Shown here one piece after another: positions 44,592 to 52,196 of a stretch of DNA of 64,000 bases. This DNA comes from Caballeronia catudaia. Lineage in GTDB: Bacteria; Pseudomonadota; Gammaproteobacteria; Burkholderiales; Burkholderiaceae. Positions within the stretch are counted from its first letter, which is position 1. The number at the start of each line of letters is the position of its first letter. Under the pieces are notes generated by a model. It saw nothing but the letters and a program-made list of their open reading frames with translations, did no database searches and was not told the origin of the DNA. The position numbers and the translations under genes were made by a program. Location: contig NZ_FCOF02000004.1 of NCBI RefSeq assembly GCF_001544755.2, forward strand, positions 62,001 to 126,000, read 5' to 3'.

Positions 44592-45806
44592 TCAATTAGC
44601 AGCAGTAGTCTGCTTAACACGCAATGTCCCGCCGCCCTTCTTATCGGCCTCGTAAGCAAAAACCACCTTCCCACTCTTCACTTCCCCGATAACCGGCACA
44701 TTCGGCGTGATCGCTTCGTGATCGGCCTTCGTGAAAGGCTTGTCATACACCATCACCACGCCTTCCACCTTGCCGTTCAGGTTCTCGAGCGCCTGCTTGA
44801 CCTTCGGGCCATCCGTCGTGCCAGCCTGCTTGATCGCCGCCGCGAGCAAATAGATCGAGTCATAACCCTGCGCCGCCGACACCGGCGAATCGATACGCTC
44901 GTTCTTCGGCTTGAATTCCTTCAGATAGGCCTCGATGAACGCCTTGCGCTTCGGCGTGTTCGCCTCCTGAATGAAGGTCTGCGGCATGCGCGCGCCTTCG
45001 CCGTTCGTGCCAGCATTGTCGATGTAATTCGCCATCGACAGCGTCCACGATCCGACCAGCGGCACCTTCCAGCCAAGCTTGGCCATCCCGTTCGCAATCT
45101 GCGCAAGCTCAGGCCCGATGCCATACGTCAGCACCGCTTCCGCCCCCGCTTCCTTCGCCTTCAGCAACTGGGCCGTCATGTCGACGTCCTTGATGTTGAA
45201 CTTCTCGACAGCAACAGGCTTCACGCCTTTCGCAGCCAGCGCCTTCTCCAGATCTTCGCGGCCAAGCTGGCCGTAGTTGGTCGAATCGGCGAGAATCGCG
45301 ACCTTCTTGAAGCCGCGCTTCGTGATGGCCTCCTCGACGATCATCGGCGCCTGGATGCGGTCGGCCGCCGAATTGCGGAACACATAGTTATCCGGCTGAT
45401 CGTCGAATTGCTTCGTCACGACAGTGCCCGTCGCGACGTTGTTGAACACGGGAATCTTCGCTTCCTGGAAGAAGCGCTGCGACGCGAGCGCGACACCCGT
45501 GTTGATATAACCAACGACCGCGACGACCTTTTCCTTGTTGATCAGCTCTTGCGCGATCTGCACGCCGCGCTCGTTCTTCGCTTCGTCATCGCGCTCGACG
45601 AGCACGATCTGGCGGCCGAGCACACCGCCTGATTTGTTGATCTCCGCCGTGGCGAGACGCACGCCGTCGCGCATGCTGACACCCATGGAAGACGAGCCGC
45701 CCGTGAACGGGCCATCGACGCCGATCTTGATCGGATCAGCCGCGTGCGCCAACGAGAATACGCCAAATGCGAGCGCGCCCGCGATGAGCTTCATCTGCAT
45801 ACCCAT
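44592..45806 (-). CDS. Periplasmic leucine/amide-binding protein (LivK type)
   Basis: A 404-residue substrate-binding protein with a Sec signal (MKLIAGALAFGVFSLAHAADP, cleavage probably at AHA-AD). The mature part begins PIKIGVDGPFTGGSSSMGVSMRDGVRLATAEINKSGGVLG, the type I periplasmic fold of LivK/AmiC/UrtA, and has VVAVVGYINTGVALASQRFFQEAKIPVFNN. ATG 45806 follows AAGGAGA; ATG three codons later is also possible. It delivers an amino acid, amide or urea-like ligand to LivH/LivMG/LivF. Confidence 0.92.
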   Translation of the reverse strand: MGMQMKLIAGALAFGVFSLAHAADPIKIGVDGPFTGGSSSMGVSMRDGVRLATAEINKSGGVLGRQIVLVERDDEAKNERGVQIAQELINKEKVVAVVGYINTGVALASQRFFQEAKIPVFNNVATGTVVTKQFDDQPDNYVFRNSAADRIQAPMIVEEAITKRGFKKVAILADSTNYGQLGREDLEKALAAKGVKPVAVEKFNIKDVDMTAQLLKAKEAGAEAVLTYGIGPELAQIANGMAKLGWKVPLVGSWTLSMANYIDNAGTNGEGARMPQTFIQEANTPKRKAFIEAYLKEFKPKNERIDSPVSAAQGYDSIYLLAAAIKQAGTTDGPKVKQALENLNGKVEGVVMVYDKPFTKADHEAITPNVPVIGEVKSGKVVFAYEADKKGGGTLRVKQTTAAN

Positions 45807-46038
45807 GTGTGTCTCCTTCGCTGAATCGTTGATCGTTATTTGAAGGCCCATGCAACGCAGCGAAAGCCGGCAGTGCTTTTAAATGCACTATGCGTTATCG
45901 ATTACATAGGTTGGAAGCGAGTTTAGAAAAATGTAAGGATATGACCATATTCGGACATACCCGAAGAGCACGAGCGTTAGCGCACGTCTGACGCACCGTA
46001 AGCGTGCAACGCAAGAAGTGACACCGAATCCCGAACAC

Positions 46039-46078
46039 AAAAAAGCGCGCGGCTATCCCCCGGAGGACGACCGCGCGC
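46039..46078 (-). terminator. Terminator of the sigma/anti-sigma operon
   Basis: Read on the minus strand, GCGCGCGG pairs with CCGCGCGC over an 18-nt loop and is followed by six T. It lies 35 bp past the anti-sigma stop. Confidence 0.85.
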
Positions 46079-46112
46079 AACCTTGCGCACTCCTTGAATC
46101 AATTCGACTTGC

Positions 46113-46832
46113 CTAGCGCGGCGCACCCGTTTCGATCGCGTGCGCGAACTGGCGCAGCACCGCGCCCGATGCATCGGTGACGGCCCAGAACGTCATGCCG
46201 TCGTGATTCCAGCGCGCGAGCGCATAGCCGTCGTCGGACTGGGTGACGACCGGCTCCGTCTTCGCTTCGCCCTTGCGCTCGGGAAATACATACACGTCGA
46301 TTGGATGCTTCAGATACCGATAGACCACGACCGCCACCGGCCGATGATCGATGTAATCCAGCCGCCCGCCGACGAGCGCGAAACCCGGCCCCGCCGGATC
46401 GATCACCGGCGGCGCGTAGTCGATCCGGCCGTTGAACCACGGCTTCACCGTGTGCTTGTCGCTGGACAGCACGTCGATCGGACGGTCCGACATCAGCGCG
46501 CGCACGTGGCTCGACACGATCTCCTGCGCGATCGGCGAGCCGCTCGACAGGGTCGACACGAGCGGCGCTGCCTGGAACCACAGCATCGTGCCGAGCACGA
46601 GCGCGGAGAGCGTCGCGCCGGCAAATGCGCCGCCGAAGAACGGCCAGGGCGCCGCGAACGGATTGCTCCAGCTACGTCGGGCACGGCGCGCCGGCGCATG
46701 CCTGCGCGCGTCCTCCTCGGCTTCCGCCCTCACGCGCGCCAGCACCTGCGCCCGCAGATGCACGGGCGCGCGCTGATAGAGCGAACCATCGGTGAGCCTC
46801 GTATCGAGCGAGGCGGTGTCGTTATTTTCCAT
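46113..46832 (-). CDS. Membrane anti-sigma factor
   Basis: A 239-residue protein with an N-terminal cytoplasmic segment of about 60 residues (RAQVLARVRAEAEEDARRHAP), one membrane helix at about 65-90 (FFGGAFAGATLSALVLGTMLW) and a C-terminal periplasmic domain of about 145 residues (PWFNGRIDYAPPVIDPAGPGFALVGGRLDYIDHRPVAVVVYRY). This layout, together with overlap of the ECF sigma stop by 11 bp, marks it as the cognate anti-sigma factor. The short cytoplasmic part lacks a zinc H-x3-C-x2-C motif, so it is not a zinc anti-sigma type. Confidence 0.85.
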   Translation of the reverse strand: MENNDTASLDTRLTDGSLYQRAPVHLRAQVLARVRAEAEEDARRHAPARRARRSWSNPFAAPWPFFGGAFAGATLSALVLGTMLWFQAAPLVSTLSSGSPIAQEIVSSHVRALMSDRPIDVLSSDKHTVKPWFNGRIDYAPPVIDPAGPGFALVGGRLDYIDHRPVAVVVYRYLKHPIDVYVFPERKGEAKTEPVVTQSDDGYALARWNHDGMTFWAVTDASGAVLRQFAHAIETGAPR

Positions 46833-47493
46833 TTCCCGACTCCTCTGAATGACCCGGTCCCGCGCGGCGCACGAGCCTCACGTTCGGCCTGTCCTGCCCG
46901 CCCTGCGCCGCGCGCACCGCCCCCGCCAGCATCTTGCGGCCGCGCGCGAGCCGCGACATCACCGTGCCGATCGGCACGCCGGTCACGGACGCCACTTCCT
47001 TGTAACTCATGTCTTCCAGCTCACGTAACACCAGCACCTCGCGAAAGGCGATCGGCAGCGCCTCCAGCGCGCGATGCACCAGGTGAACTTCATCACGGCG
47101 CACGGCGAGCGTTTCCGGGTCGGCCGCGCCTTCCTCCGACCAGCCCGGCAGCGCTTCGTCGCCGCCCAGTTCCTCGTCGTAGGGCGTCGCGTCCGCGAGT
47201 TGCACGCGCCGCCGCCATTCCGTGAACCACGTGTTGCGCACGATCGCGAGCAGCCACGCCCGCGCGTTCGCTTCCTCGCCGCCCTCGAATCCGCCGAAGA
47301 ATCGGAAGGCGCGCAGATAGGCTTCCTGCACGACATCGTCGGCATCGTTCGCGCTGCCCGACAGCCAGCGCGCGAGGTTGTACGCGGCGTCCAGGTGCGG
47401 CATCACCGTCGCCTCGAAGCGCGCGTGGGCCGCCTCGGCGTCCGCCTTGCCGCGGCGCCCGGACTTGTCTTCTTTCGACCTGCTCTGCCACAT
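46822..47493 (-). CDS. ECF-family RNA polymerase sigma factor
   Basis: A 223-residue ECF sigma. Region 2 reads HLDAAYNLARWLSGSANDADDVVQEAYLRAFRFFGGF and AWLLAIVRNTWFTEWRRR (about 35-95). Region 4 reads VHRALEALPIAFREVLVLRELEDMSYKEVASVTGVPIGTVMSRLARGRKML (about 140-190). ATG 47493 follows AAGGAGA; the frame upstream crosses its promoter. The anti-sigma gene overlaps the 3' end. A GGAATAA-N16-GTAT sequence upstream matches one driving the divergent metallophosphoesterase operon, so autoregulation and direct control of those genes are likely. Confidence 0.92.
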   Translation of the reverse strand: MWQSRSKEDKSGRRGKADAEAAHARFEATVMPHLDAAYNLARWLSGSANDADDVVQEAYLRAFRFFGGFEGGEEANARAWLLAIVRNTWFTEWRRRVQLADATPYDEELGGDEALPGWSEEGAADPETLAVRRDEVHLVHRALEALPIAFREVLVLRELEDMSYKEVASVTGVPIGTVMSRLARGRKMLAGAVRAAQGGQDRPNVRLVRRAGPGHSEESGNGK

Positions 47494-47577
47494 CGCGCGG
47501 GTCTCCTTTCGACAACCACGTTCGGGGAACATCGCTTCGGCGCAGCCGTGTCACGCCTTTGCGCGCCTTCCCCTCGG

Positions 47578-47604
47578 ATACTCCCCACGCTCCCGGTTTA
47601 TTCC
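47578..47604 (-). promoter_or_regulatory. Putative ECF promoter driving the sigma/anti-sigma operon
   Basis: On the minus strand GGAATAA (47604-47598), 16-bp spacer, GTAT (47581-47578). It lies about 85 bp before the sigma gene ATG and is matched by a second copy facing the other way. Confidence 0.6.
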
Positions 47605-47636
47605 CGTTTGCGTCGATCAATCGAAAAAATATCGCG

Positions 47637-47663
47637 GGAATAACGCGCCGTCATCGCCGGTTC
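47637..47663 (+). promoter_or_regulatory. Putative ECF promoter driving metallophosphoesterase/cupredoxin
   Basis: GGAATAA (47637-47643), 16-bp spacer, GTTC (47660-47663). Same motif and identical spacing as the divergent copy. About 137 bp before the metallophosphoesterase start. Confidence 0.6.
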
Positions 47664-47799
47664 GATGAACAGAAGCCGCTGCGGCCTCGCTCATCGGGGG
47701 AAAGCCGCCGGCCTCGCGCCCATGCATCGAGCCGCCATGCGCGTGAATTTGCCGATTCGAACGACAAGAAACGCGGCCGCCAACATCCAAGGAATTGTC

Positions 47800-48789
47800 A
47801 TGAAACCCGATCCCACCCTCGTGCCGCCGAAGCACGAACACGACGAACTCGACGAGCGCGGCAAGCGCCGCCGCACCGCACTCTCCTGCATGGCCTGGGC
47901 CGGCGCGGGCGTGATCTGGACCGTGAGCGGCGGCGTGCCGGTCTCGCGGCTGATCTCGTCGGCGCAGGCGGCCGAGAAAACCAGTTCGTTCAGTTTCGTG
48001 CAGATCAGCGACAGCCATATCGGCTTCAACAAGGACCCCAATACCGAGCCGGCGAGCACGCTCGAAGAAGCCGTCAACCGCGTGAGCGCGATGAAAAAAC
48101 GCCCCGCCTTCATGATCCACACCGGCGACATCACGCATCTTTCCAAGCCCGCGCAGTTTGACACCGCGACGCAGATCATCAACAAGGCAGGCATGGACGT
48201 GCATTACGTGCCGGGCGAACACGACGTTCTGGTCGAAGAAGGCAATCCGTTCTTCGAACGCTTTTCCGGGCAATACGGCAAGGACAGCACCCGGCATTGG
48301 TACAGCTTCGATCAAGGCGGCGTGCATTTCATCGGACTCACCAACGTGATCGACCTCAAGGGCGGCGGCCTCGGCTTTCTCGGCGATGCGCAGCTCGCCT
48401 GGCTCAAGGCCGACTTGCAGGGCAAATCGAGCAGTACGCCGATCGTCGTGTTCGCGCATATTCCGCTGTGGGCGCTGTATCCGCAATGGGGCTGGGGCAC
48501 CGACGACAGCGCGCAGGCGCTCGCGCTCCTCAAGCGCTTCGGTTCGGTGACGGTTCTGAACGGCCACGTGCATCAGGTGGCGCAAAAAGTGGAGGGAGAG
48601 ATGCGGTTCTATTCGGCGATGTCCACCGCGTTTCCGCAGCCCGCGCCGGGCGCGGCGTCCGGGCCCGGACCGATGAAAGTGCCGGCGGAGCAATTGCGCA
48701 CGATGCTGGGCCTGCGCGAAGTCACGCATGTCGCGGGACGCGAGTATCTGGCTGTGACCGACACGGCGCTCGCCGACGCGCAATCATGA
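47800..48789 (+). CDS. Exported metallophosphoesterase
   Basis: A 329-residue calcineurin-like phosphoesterase. An arginine-rich region followed by a hydrophobic run (GKRRRTALSCMAWAGAGVIW, residues about 21-40) looks like a Tat signal or membrane anchor. Metal motifs appear in order: QISDSHIG, HTGDITH, PGEHD (the family G-N-H-D, with Asn replaced by Glu), VFAHIP and NGHVHQ. ATG 47800 follows AAGGAA. The stop overlaps the cupredoxin start. An ECF-type promoter motif precedes it. Substrate unknown. Confidence 0.88.
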   Translation: MKPDPTLVPPKHEHDELDERGKRRRTALSCMAWAGAGVIWTVSGGVPVSRLISSAQAAEKTSSFSFVQISDSHIGFNKDPNTEPASTLEEAVNRVSAMKKRPAFMIHTGDITHLSKPAQFDTATQIINKAGMDVHYVPGEHDVLVEEGNPFFERFSGQYGKDSTRHWYSFDQGGVHFIGLTNVIDLKGGGLGFLGDAQLAWLKADLQGKSSSTPIVVFAHIPLWALYPQWGWGTDDSAQALALLKRFGSVTVLNGHVHQVAQKVEGEMRFYSAMSTAFPQPAPGAASGPGPMKVPAEQLRTMLGLREVTHVAGREYLAVTDTALADAQS

Positions 48790-49199
48790 ACGCCGCCATG
48801 ATCGCGAGCTACATCTCGCCCGCCAACCTGCGTCCGCTCGCCGGCAAGTTCCTGCGCAAGGCCGCGTTCGCGCTCGTCGTTAAGGGCGTCATCAGTGCGG
48901 CAATTCCGACGGCCTGCGCACAGGAACCCCCGCAACAGGTCGCGGCGGCCAATGCGCCGACCATCACCATCGACAACTTCGCGTTCAACCAGGCGGCGAT
49001 CACCGTGCCGGCTGGAACGAAGGTGACATGGGTGAATCGCGACGACATGCTGCATACCGTCACCGACGAAGGCAAGACCTTCAAGTCCGATCCGCTCGAC
49101 AGCGGCGAAAGCTATTCGCATGTGTTCGACAAGCCCGGCACGTACAAGTACTTCTGCTCGCTGCATCCGCACATGACGGGAACGGTCGTCGTGCAATGA
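48786..49199 (+). CDS. Periplasmic cupredoxin (amicyanin/plastocyanin-like)
   Basis: A 137-residue blue-copper protein. A Sec signal spans about 20-46 (LRKAAFALVVKGVISAAIPTACA). Type-1 copper ligands are all present: His90 (DDMLHTV), Cys124, His127 and Met130 (YFCSLHPHM), in the usual C-x2-H-x2-M loop. It acts as a periplasmic electron carrier or copper binder. Its ATG overlaps the metallophosphoesterase stop as ATGA, so they are co-expressed, probably under the adjacent ECF sigma factor. Confidence 0.92.
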   Translation: MNAAMIASYISPANLRPLAGKFLRKAAFALVVKGVISAAIPTACAQEPPQQVAAANAPTITIDNFAFNQAAITVPAGTKVTWVNRDDMLHTVTDEGKTFKSDPLDSGESYSHVFDKPGTYKYFCSLHPHMTGTVVVQ

Positions 49200-49223
49200 G
49201 GCCGCGCGCGAAGGCGTGCCGCG

Positions 49224-50318
49224 TCAGCCGCGCGCCTTTGCGATCGCCGCAAGATTGCCCTCGCCGAAACCGTGATGCCCACGGCGCTCGACGATCTCGA
49301 AGAACATGTCGCCGGGCTTGCGCTCGACGAAGGTTTGCAGGAAAAGCTGCGGGGTGCCGTCGGCGAGGATTTCGCCATCGACGAGAATGCCGCGCGTGCG
49401 CAGCGCGTTCGTGTCGAGTCCGTGACCGGGCAGACGCTCGTCGATCTCGTCGTAATAGCGCGGCGGCGGTTGCAGGAAGCGCACGCCGCGCGCCATCAGA
49501 GCATCGACGGAAGCGAAGATATCCGCCGATGCCAGCGCGATATGCTGCACGCCCTCGCCTTCGTGATCGGGCAGATACTGCTGCATCAGGTCCGTGCGAT
49601 ACGTGCCTTCCTCGTACACCGGAATGCGGATCGAGCCGCACGGCGACAGCGTGACGGCCGAATCCCGCGACACGTGCCAGTCCGGATGCACCTGATGAAT
49701 CTCCGAGAAGTGCAGCACTTCGCGGTAGAAATCGAGCCATTCCTGAATGCGGCCCGCGCCGACCGTCTGCGTGAAGTGATCGACTTCGAGCAGGCCGGCG
49801 CCTTTCAGATCCGGGCTCGCTTCAGCGATCGGGCGAAAGTCGATGTCGTAGATCGACGCCTCGCCGCTGTTCTTGCCCGGCCAGTGATCGACGAAATAAA
49901 TATGCGAATCGCCGATGCCCTGAATCGCCGGAATCGCCAGTTCGTTCGGGCCGATCTTCTCGCCCTCGAAATCCCACGCGCCATATTCGAGCGCGCGCTC
50001 ATGGGCGGTCTGGGCATCGAGCACGCGAATGGCGATCGCGGCGATGCCGACGCCATGTGACTCGGCGAAGCGCGATGCGAACGAATCCGGCTCCGCGTTC
50101 AGGAGGAAATTCATGCTGCCCTGGCGAAACAGCGTCACCGCCTTGCTGACGTGCTCCGCGACCGGCACGAAACCGAGCGTTTCGAGCAGCGTCGCGAGCC
50201 CTTCGGGATCGGGACTGGAAAACTCGACGAACTCCAGCCCCGCGATGCCGAGCGGATTGTCGCCGACGTTCGGATCGGGCATCGCGCGGGCGGAGGAAGA
50301 GGAGTCGGGCTGGGTCAT
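49224..50318 (-). CDS. hpd: 4-hydroxyphenylpyruvate dioxygenase
   Basis: A 364-residue two-domain VOC dioxygenase that converts 4-hydroxyphenylpyruvate to homogentisate in tyrosine breakdown. Iron ligands are His in LEVDHFTQTVGAG (about 178), His in GVQHIALASADIF (about 258) and Glu in MFFEIVERRGHHGFGEGN (about 340). The C-terminal GxGNF-like helix is present as GFGEGNLAAI. ATG 50318 is taken; TTG two codons earlier is not needed. No homogentisate dioxygenase is adjacent. Confidence 0.92.
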   Translation of the reverse strand: MTQPDSSSSARAMPDPNVGDNPLGIAGLEFVEFSSPDPEGLATLLETLGFVPVAEHVSKAVTLFRQGSMNFLLNAEPDSFASRFAESHGVGIAAIAIRVLDAQTAHERALEYGAWDFEGEKIGPNELAIPAIQGIGDSHIYFVDHWPGKNSGEASIYDIDFRPIAEASPDLKGAGLLEVDHFTQTVGAGRIQEWLDFYREVLHFSEIHQVHPDWHVSRDSAVTLSPCGSIRIPVYEEGTYRTDLMQQYLPDHEGEGVQHIALASADIFASVDALMARGVRFLQPPPRYYDEIDERLPGHGLDTNALRTRGILVDGEILADGTPQLFLQTFVERKPGDMFFEIVERRGHHGFGEGNLAAIAKARG

Positions 50319-50486
50319 CGGCAATACCTCGAAAATGGTCGATCTGGTTCACGGACGCAAAACTATCACGACCTGCCGCATCCGTGCGACCCGGCGACTG
50401 CATCGGGTGCACCTAGAGTAGCGGCTGCGGGATTACCGTGTCAAAGCCAGGGCAGCCCGACGCGCCCCGGCAACGATCGACGCCAT

Positions 50487-50735
50487 TTACGCGGCGAGGC
50501 GCTCCGCGCTCATCGACGGGCGCTTCGCCTGCGGCGGAAACACGTTCCAGGTGCCGTCGTCATGGCGGAAGAAAATGATCGCGAGCGGGCCGCCCGGATG
50601 CTGCGCCTCGATGCAGACATAGCGCGCGCCGGTGACATGCGAGCGGCACAGACGCACGACGCGTGCCGGATGCGCGGGCGTCGGGGCAAGCCATTTGTCG
50701 ACGGCCCAGTGCAGCGAATTTTCGGTGGTTTGCAT
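50487..50735 (-). CDS. Small protein of unknown function, downstream of LRAT gene
   Basis: An 82-residue protein with a strong start context (GAGGAGA before ATG 50735). No family is recognised. It has two short beta-rich blocks, ARVVRLCRSHVTGARYVCIEAQ and PLAIIFFRHDDGTWNVFPP, and no signal peptide or double-glycine leader. It follows the LRAT-family gene by 47 bp on the same strand, so the two are probably cotranscribed from the sigma-54-type promoter at 51349-51364. A chaperone, immunity or partner role is possible but unproven. Confidence 0.7.
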   Translation of the reverse strand: MQTTENSLHWAVDKWLAPTPAHPARVVRLCRSHVTGARYVCIEAQHPGGPLAIIFFRHDDGTWNVFPPQAKRPSMSAERLAA

Positions 50736-50782
50736 GATGGTCTCCTCGGAATCGGTCAGCTTCGGTCGGCTACGCTTCGGGT

Positions 50783-51283
50783 TCAGGCTGCGAGCGCTGC
50801 ATTCATGCGGCGGCGGCGCTCGGCGGCGACATAGGCGCGGAAGAGGCCCGCGACGGCGCGAACCGCGGCGCTCGGGTGGACGAAGCAGGCCTGCACCTGA
50901 CGGCTGCGGGCGCGGCCGTCGAGGCACCACGTGACGAAGTGCTCGCAGTTGTTGGTCAGCAGGTGATAGTTGTCTTCGCCGAGGCGGCTGCGCGCGCGGC
51001 GCACCGCTTCCATGCCGACGAACTTCGCGGCCGGATTCTGACGGATCGTGATTTCATGGCCGGCGGCGAACTGCCCGAGCGTGACTTCTTCCACCGGGCC
51101 GCGATGCAGCGACTTTGCGAAGCCGGCGTAGTGGATGACCATGCCGTTGCCCGCGTAGACGCCGTGGTGTTCGTAGCCCGAGCGGCGCGTAACGAGTTCG
51201 GTGCCGAGCGCCGGTTCATCGTCGATCGAGAAAGCGCAGACCGCTTGCTGTTCGATCAGTCCGGATTGTTGGTTGGTTGACAT
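50783..51283 (-). CDS. LRAT/NlpC-P60-superfamily protein
   Basis: A 166-residue papain-like-fold protein. The LRAT signature is clear: ELVTRRSGYEHHGVYAGNGMVIHYAG with His39 and His51, and NNCEHFVTWC with the nucleophile Cys113. These correspond to the circularly permuted Cys-His-His triad of LRAT/HRASLS acyltransferases and thiol hydrolases. The C-terminal helix (AVRAVAGLFRAYVAAERRRRMNAAL, about 140-165) is amphipathic and may bind membrane. There is no signal peptide. A sigma-54 promoter match precedes it, divergent from the secreted-peptide gene, so it probably belongs to the same regulon. Confidence 0.85.
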   Translation of the reverse strand: MSTNQQSGLIEQQAVCAFSIDDEPALGTELVTRRSGYEHHGVYAGNGMVIHYAGFAKSLHRGPVEEVTLGQFAAGHEITIRQNPAAKFVGMEAVRRARSRLGEDNYHLLTNNCEHFVTWCLDGRARSRQVQACFVHPSAAVRAVAGLFRAYVAAERRRRMNAALAA

Positions 51284-51348
51284 GGCTCGCTCCGATTTTT
51301 CTTTGCCCGGCGCCGGGTGTTTGTTTGGCGCCGGGTTGCCATGTCATT

Positions 51349-51364
51349 TGCATCTTCCTTGCCA
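51349..51364 (-). promoter_or_regulatory. Sigma-54 (-24/-12) promoter for the LRAT operon
   Basis: On the minus strand TGGCAAGGAAGATGCA: GG and GC are exactly 10 nt apart, and 10 of 12 consensus positions of TGGCACG-N4-TTGCA match. Transcription would begin about 55 nt before the LRAT ATG. Confidence 0.72.
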
Positions 51365-51441
51365 GCTTCTTTAAGTTATTGAATTTACGAGGTTAAGCCC
51401 GATTTAACGGCGTGTCTTGGTGGCTTTATGTTTTTTCCGAA

Positions 51442-51630
51442 CCAACAGATTTCGACGATGTTTGTTGGATGCAGAGCGTCAGAAACGGATGCGACGAAAT
51501 CGCCCTGACCCGCCCGATCAAGCGTCCCGTCGATCGAAGCGTCGATGTGTTGGTTCGTCTTCAATGCGCCAACATCGCGTGTTGGCGGCGATCCGACTGT
51601 TACCTAGGTGATCCCGGCCAGGCGGGGATC
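51442..51630. promoter_or_regulatory. Candidate activator-binding region (phased TGTTGG boxes and palindromes)
   Basis: TGTTGG or its complement occurs at 51442, 51463, 51548, 51569 and 51580; start spacings of 21, 85, 21 and 11 bp are close to whole helical turns. One pair forms CGCCAAC-N7-GTTGGCG (51567-51587). A separate palindrome GATCCC-N9-GGGATC lies at 51610-51630. All are 65-255 bp upstream of the rightward -24 element and 75-265 bp upstream of the leftward one, the normal place for enhancer-type sites. The 51365-51696 stretch contains no gene. Confidence 0.5.
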
Positions 51631-51696
51631 GGATTCTGCCGCCACAACCCCGCCCCATCGGCCAAGGGGCGAAAAGGCCCGGAGGGACGTGGGCGT

Positions 51697-51712
51697 CGGC
51701 ATGAGCCTTGCA
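51697..51712 (+). promoter_or_regulatory. Sigma-54 (-24/-12) promoter for the double-glycine peptide gene
   Basis: CGGCATGAGCCTTGCA matches TGGCACG-N4-TTGCA at 10 of 12 positions, with the invariant GG and GC exactly 10 nt apart. The expected start site is near 51723, leaving a 35-nt leader with a GGAGA ribosome site before ATG 51758. Confidence 0.75.
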
Positions 51713-51757
51713 TTGAATGCGGGTGTCCTGCTCACAGGCCATCACGGAGAAAACGAC

Positions 51758-52090
51758 ATGTGCGCCCTCACCATCAGCGATCTTCAGTACGACCGCGAGC
51801 TGGATCACTCGGCGATGTCGGCCATCGGCGGCGGCGGCGGAGCGCCCTGGGTGTTCGGCTGGATCGTGCCGTTCGTCGAACAGTCGTCGGGCGGTGGCGG
51901 TGGTGCGGCGTCGGTGACGCTCGTTGATGTCACCAACAACATCTATCAGGTCACCAACAACATCACGAACAACAACATCACGGTCGGCCAGATGGTCAAT
52001 CAGTTTCAGAGCGTCGCGGTCAGCAACACGGGCAACGGCGCAACGCTCACCGTCAATCCGAATTCGGTGGCGGGAAATCGCGCGGGCTGA
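51758..52090 (+). CDS. Double-glycine leader secreted peptide (predicted T1SS substrate)
   Basis: A 110-residue protein. The leader MCALTISDLQYDRELDHSAM ends SAIGGG; if cut after Gly26, Leu15, Met20 and Ile23 occupy -12, -7 and -4, as in the LSxxELxxIxGG rule for C39 peptidases. The mature part has a hydrophobic WVFGWIVPFV block, a Gly5 run, then Val/Thr/Asn-rich repeats (VTNNIYQVTNNITNNNITV, about 58-76) and ends TVNPNSVAGNRAG. It contains no Cys after residue 2. A C39-peptidase ABC exporter is encoded 2.2 kb away. Start context GGAGAAAACGAC-ATG and a sigma-54 promoter support this start. Function unknown; the repeats suggest a beta-rich or self-assembling product. Confidence 0.75.
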   Translation: MCALTISDLQYDRELDHSAMSAIGGGGGAPWVFGWIVPFVEQSSGGGGGAASVTLVDVTNNIYQVTNNITNNNITVGQMVNQFQSVAVSNTGNGATLTVNPNSVAGNRAG

Positions 52091-52196
52091 CGTGGTGGGC
52101 ATCAAGATTCGTTTCAGGCGCGGGTTGGGTCACAATGAGCAGGACCGTCCGCCCAGCCCGCCCCCTGCCGCGTCACCCAGGATTCCGGAGGTTGCC

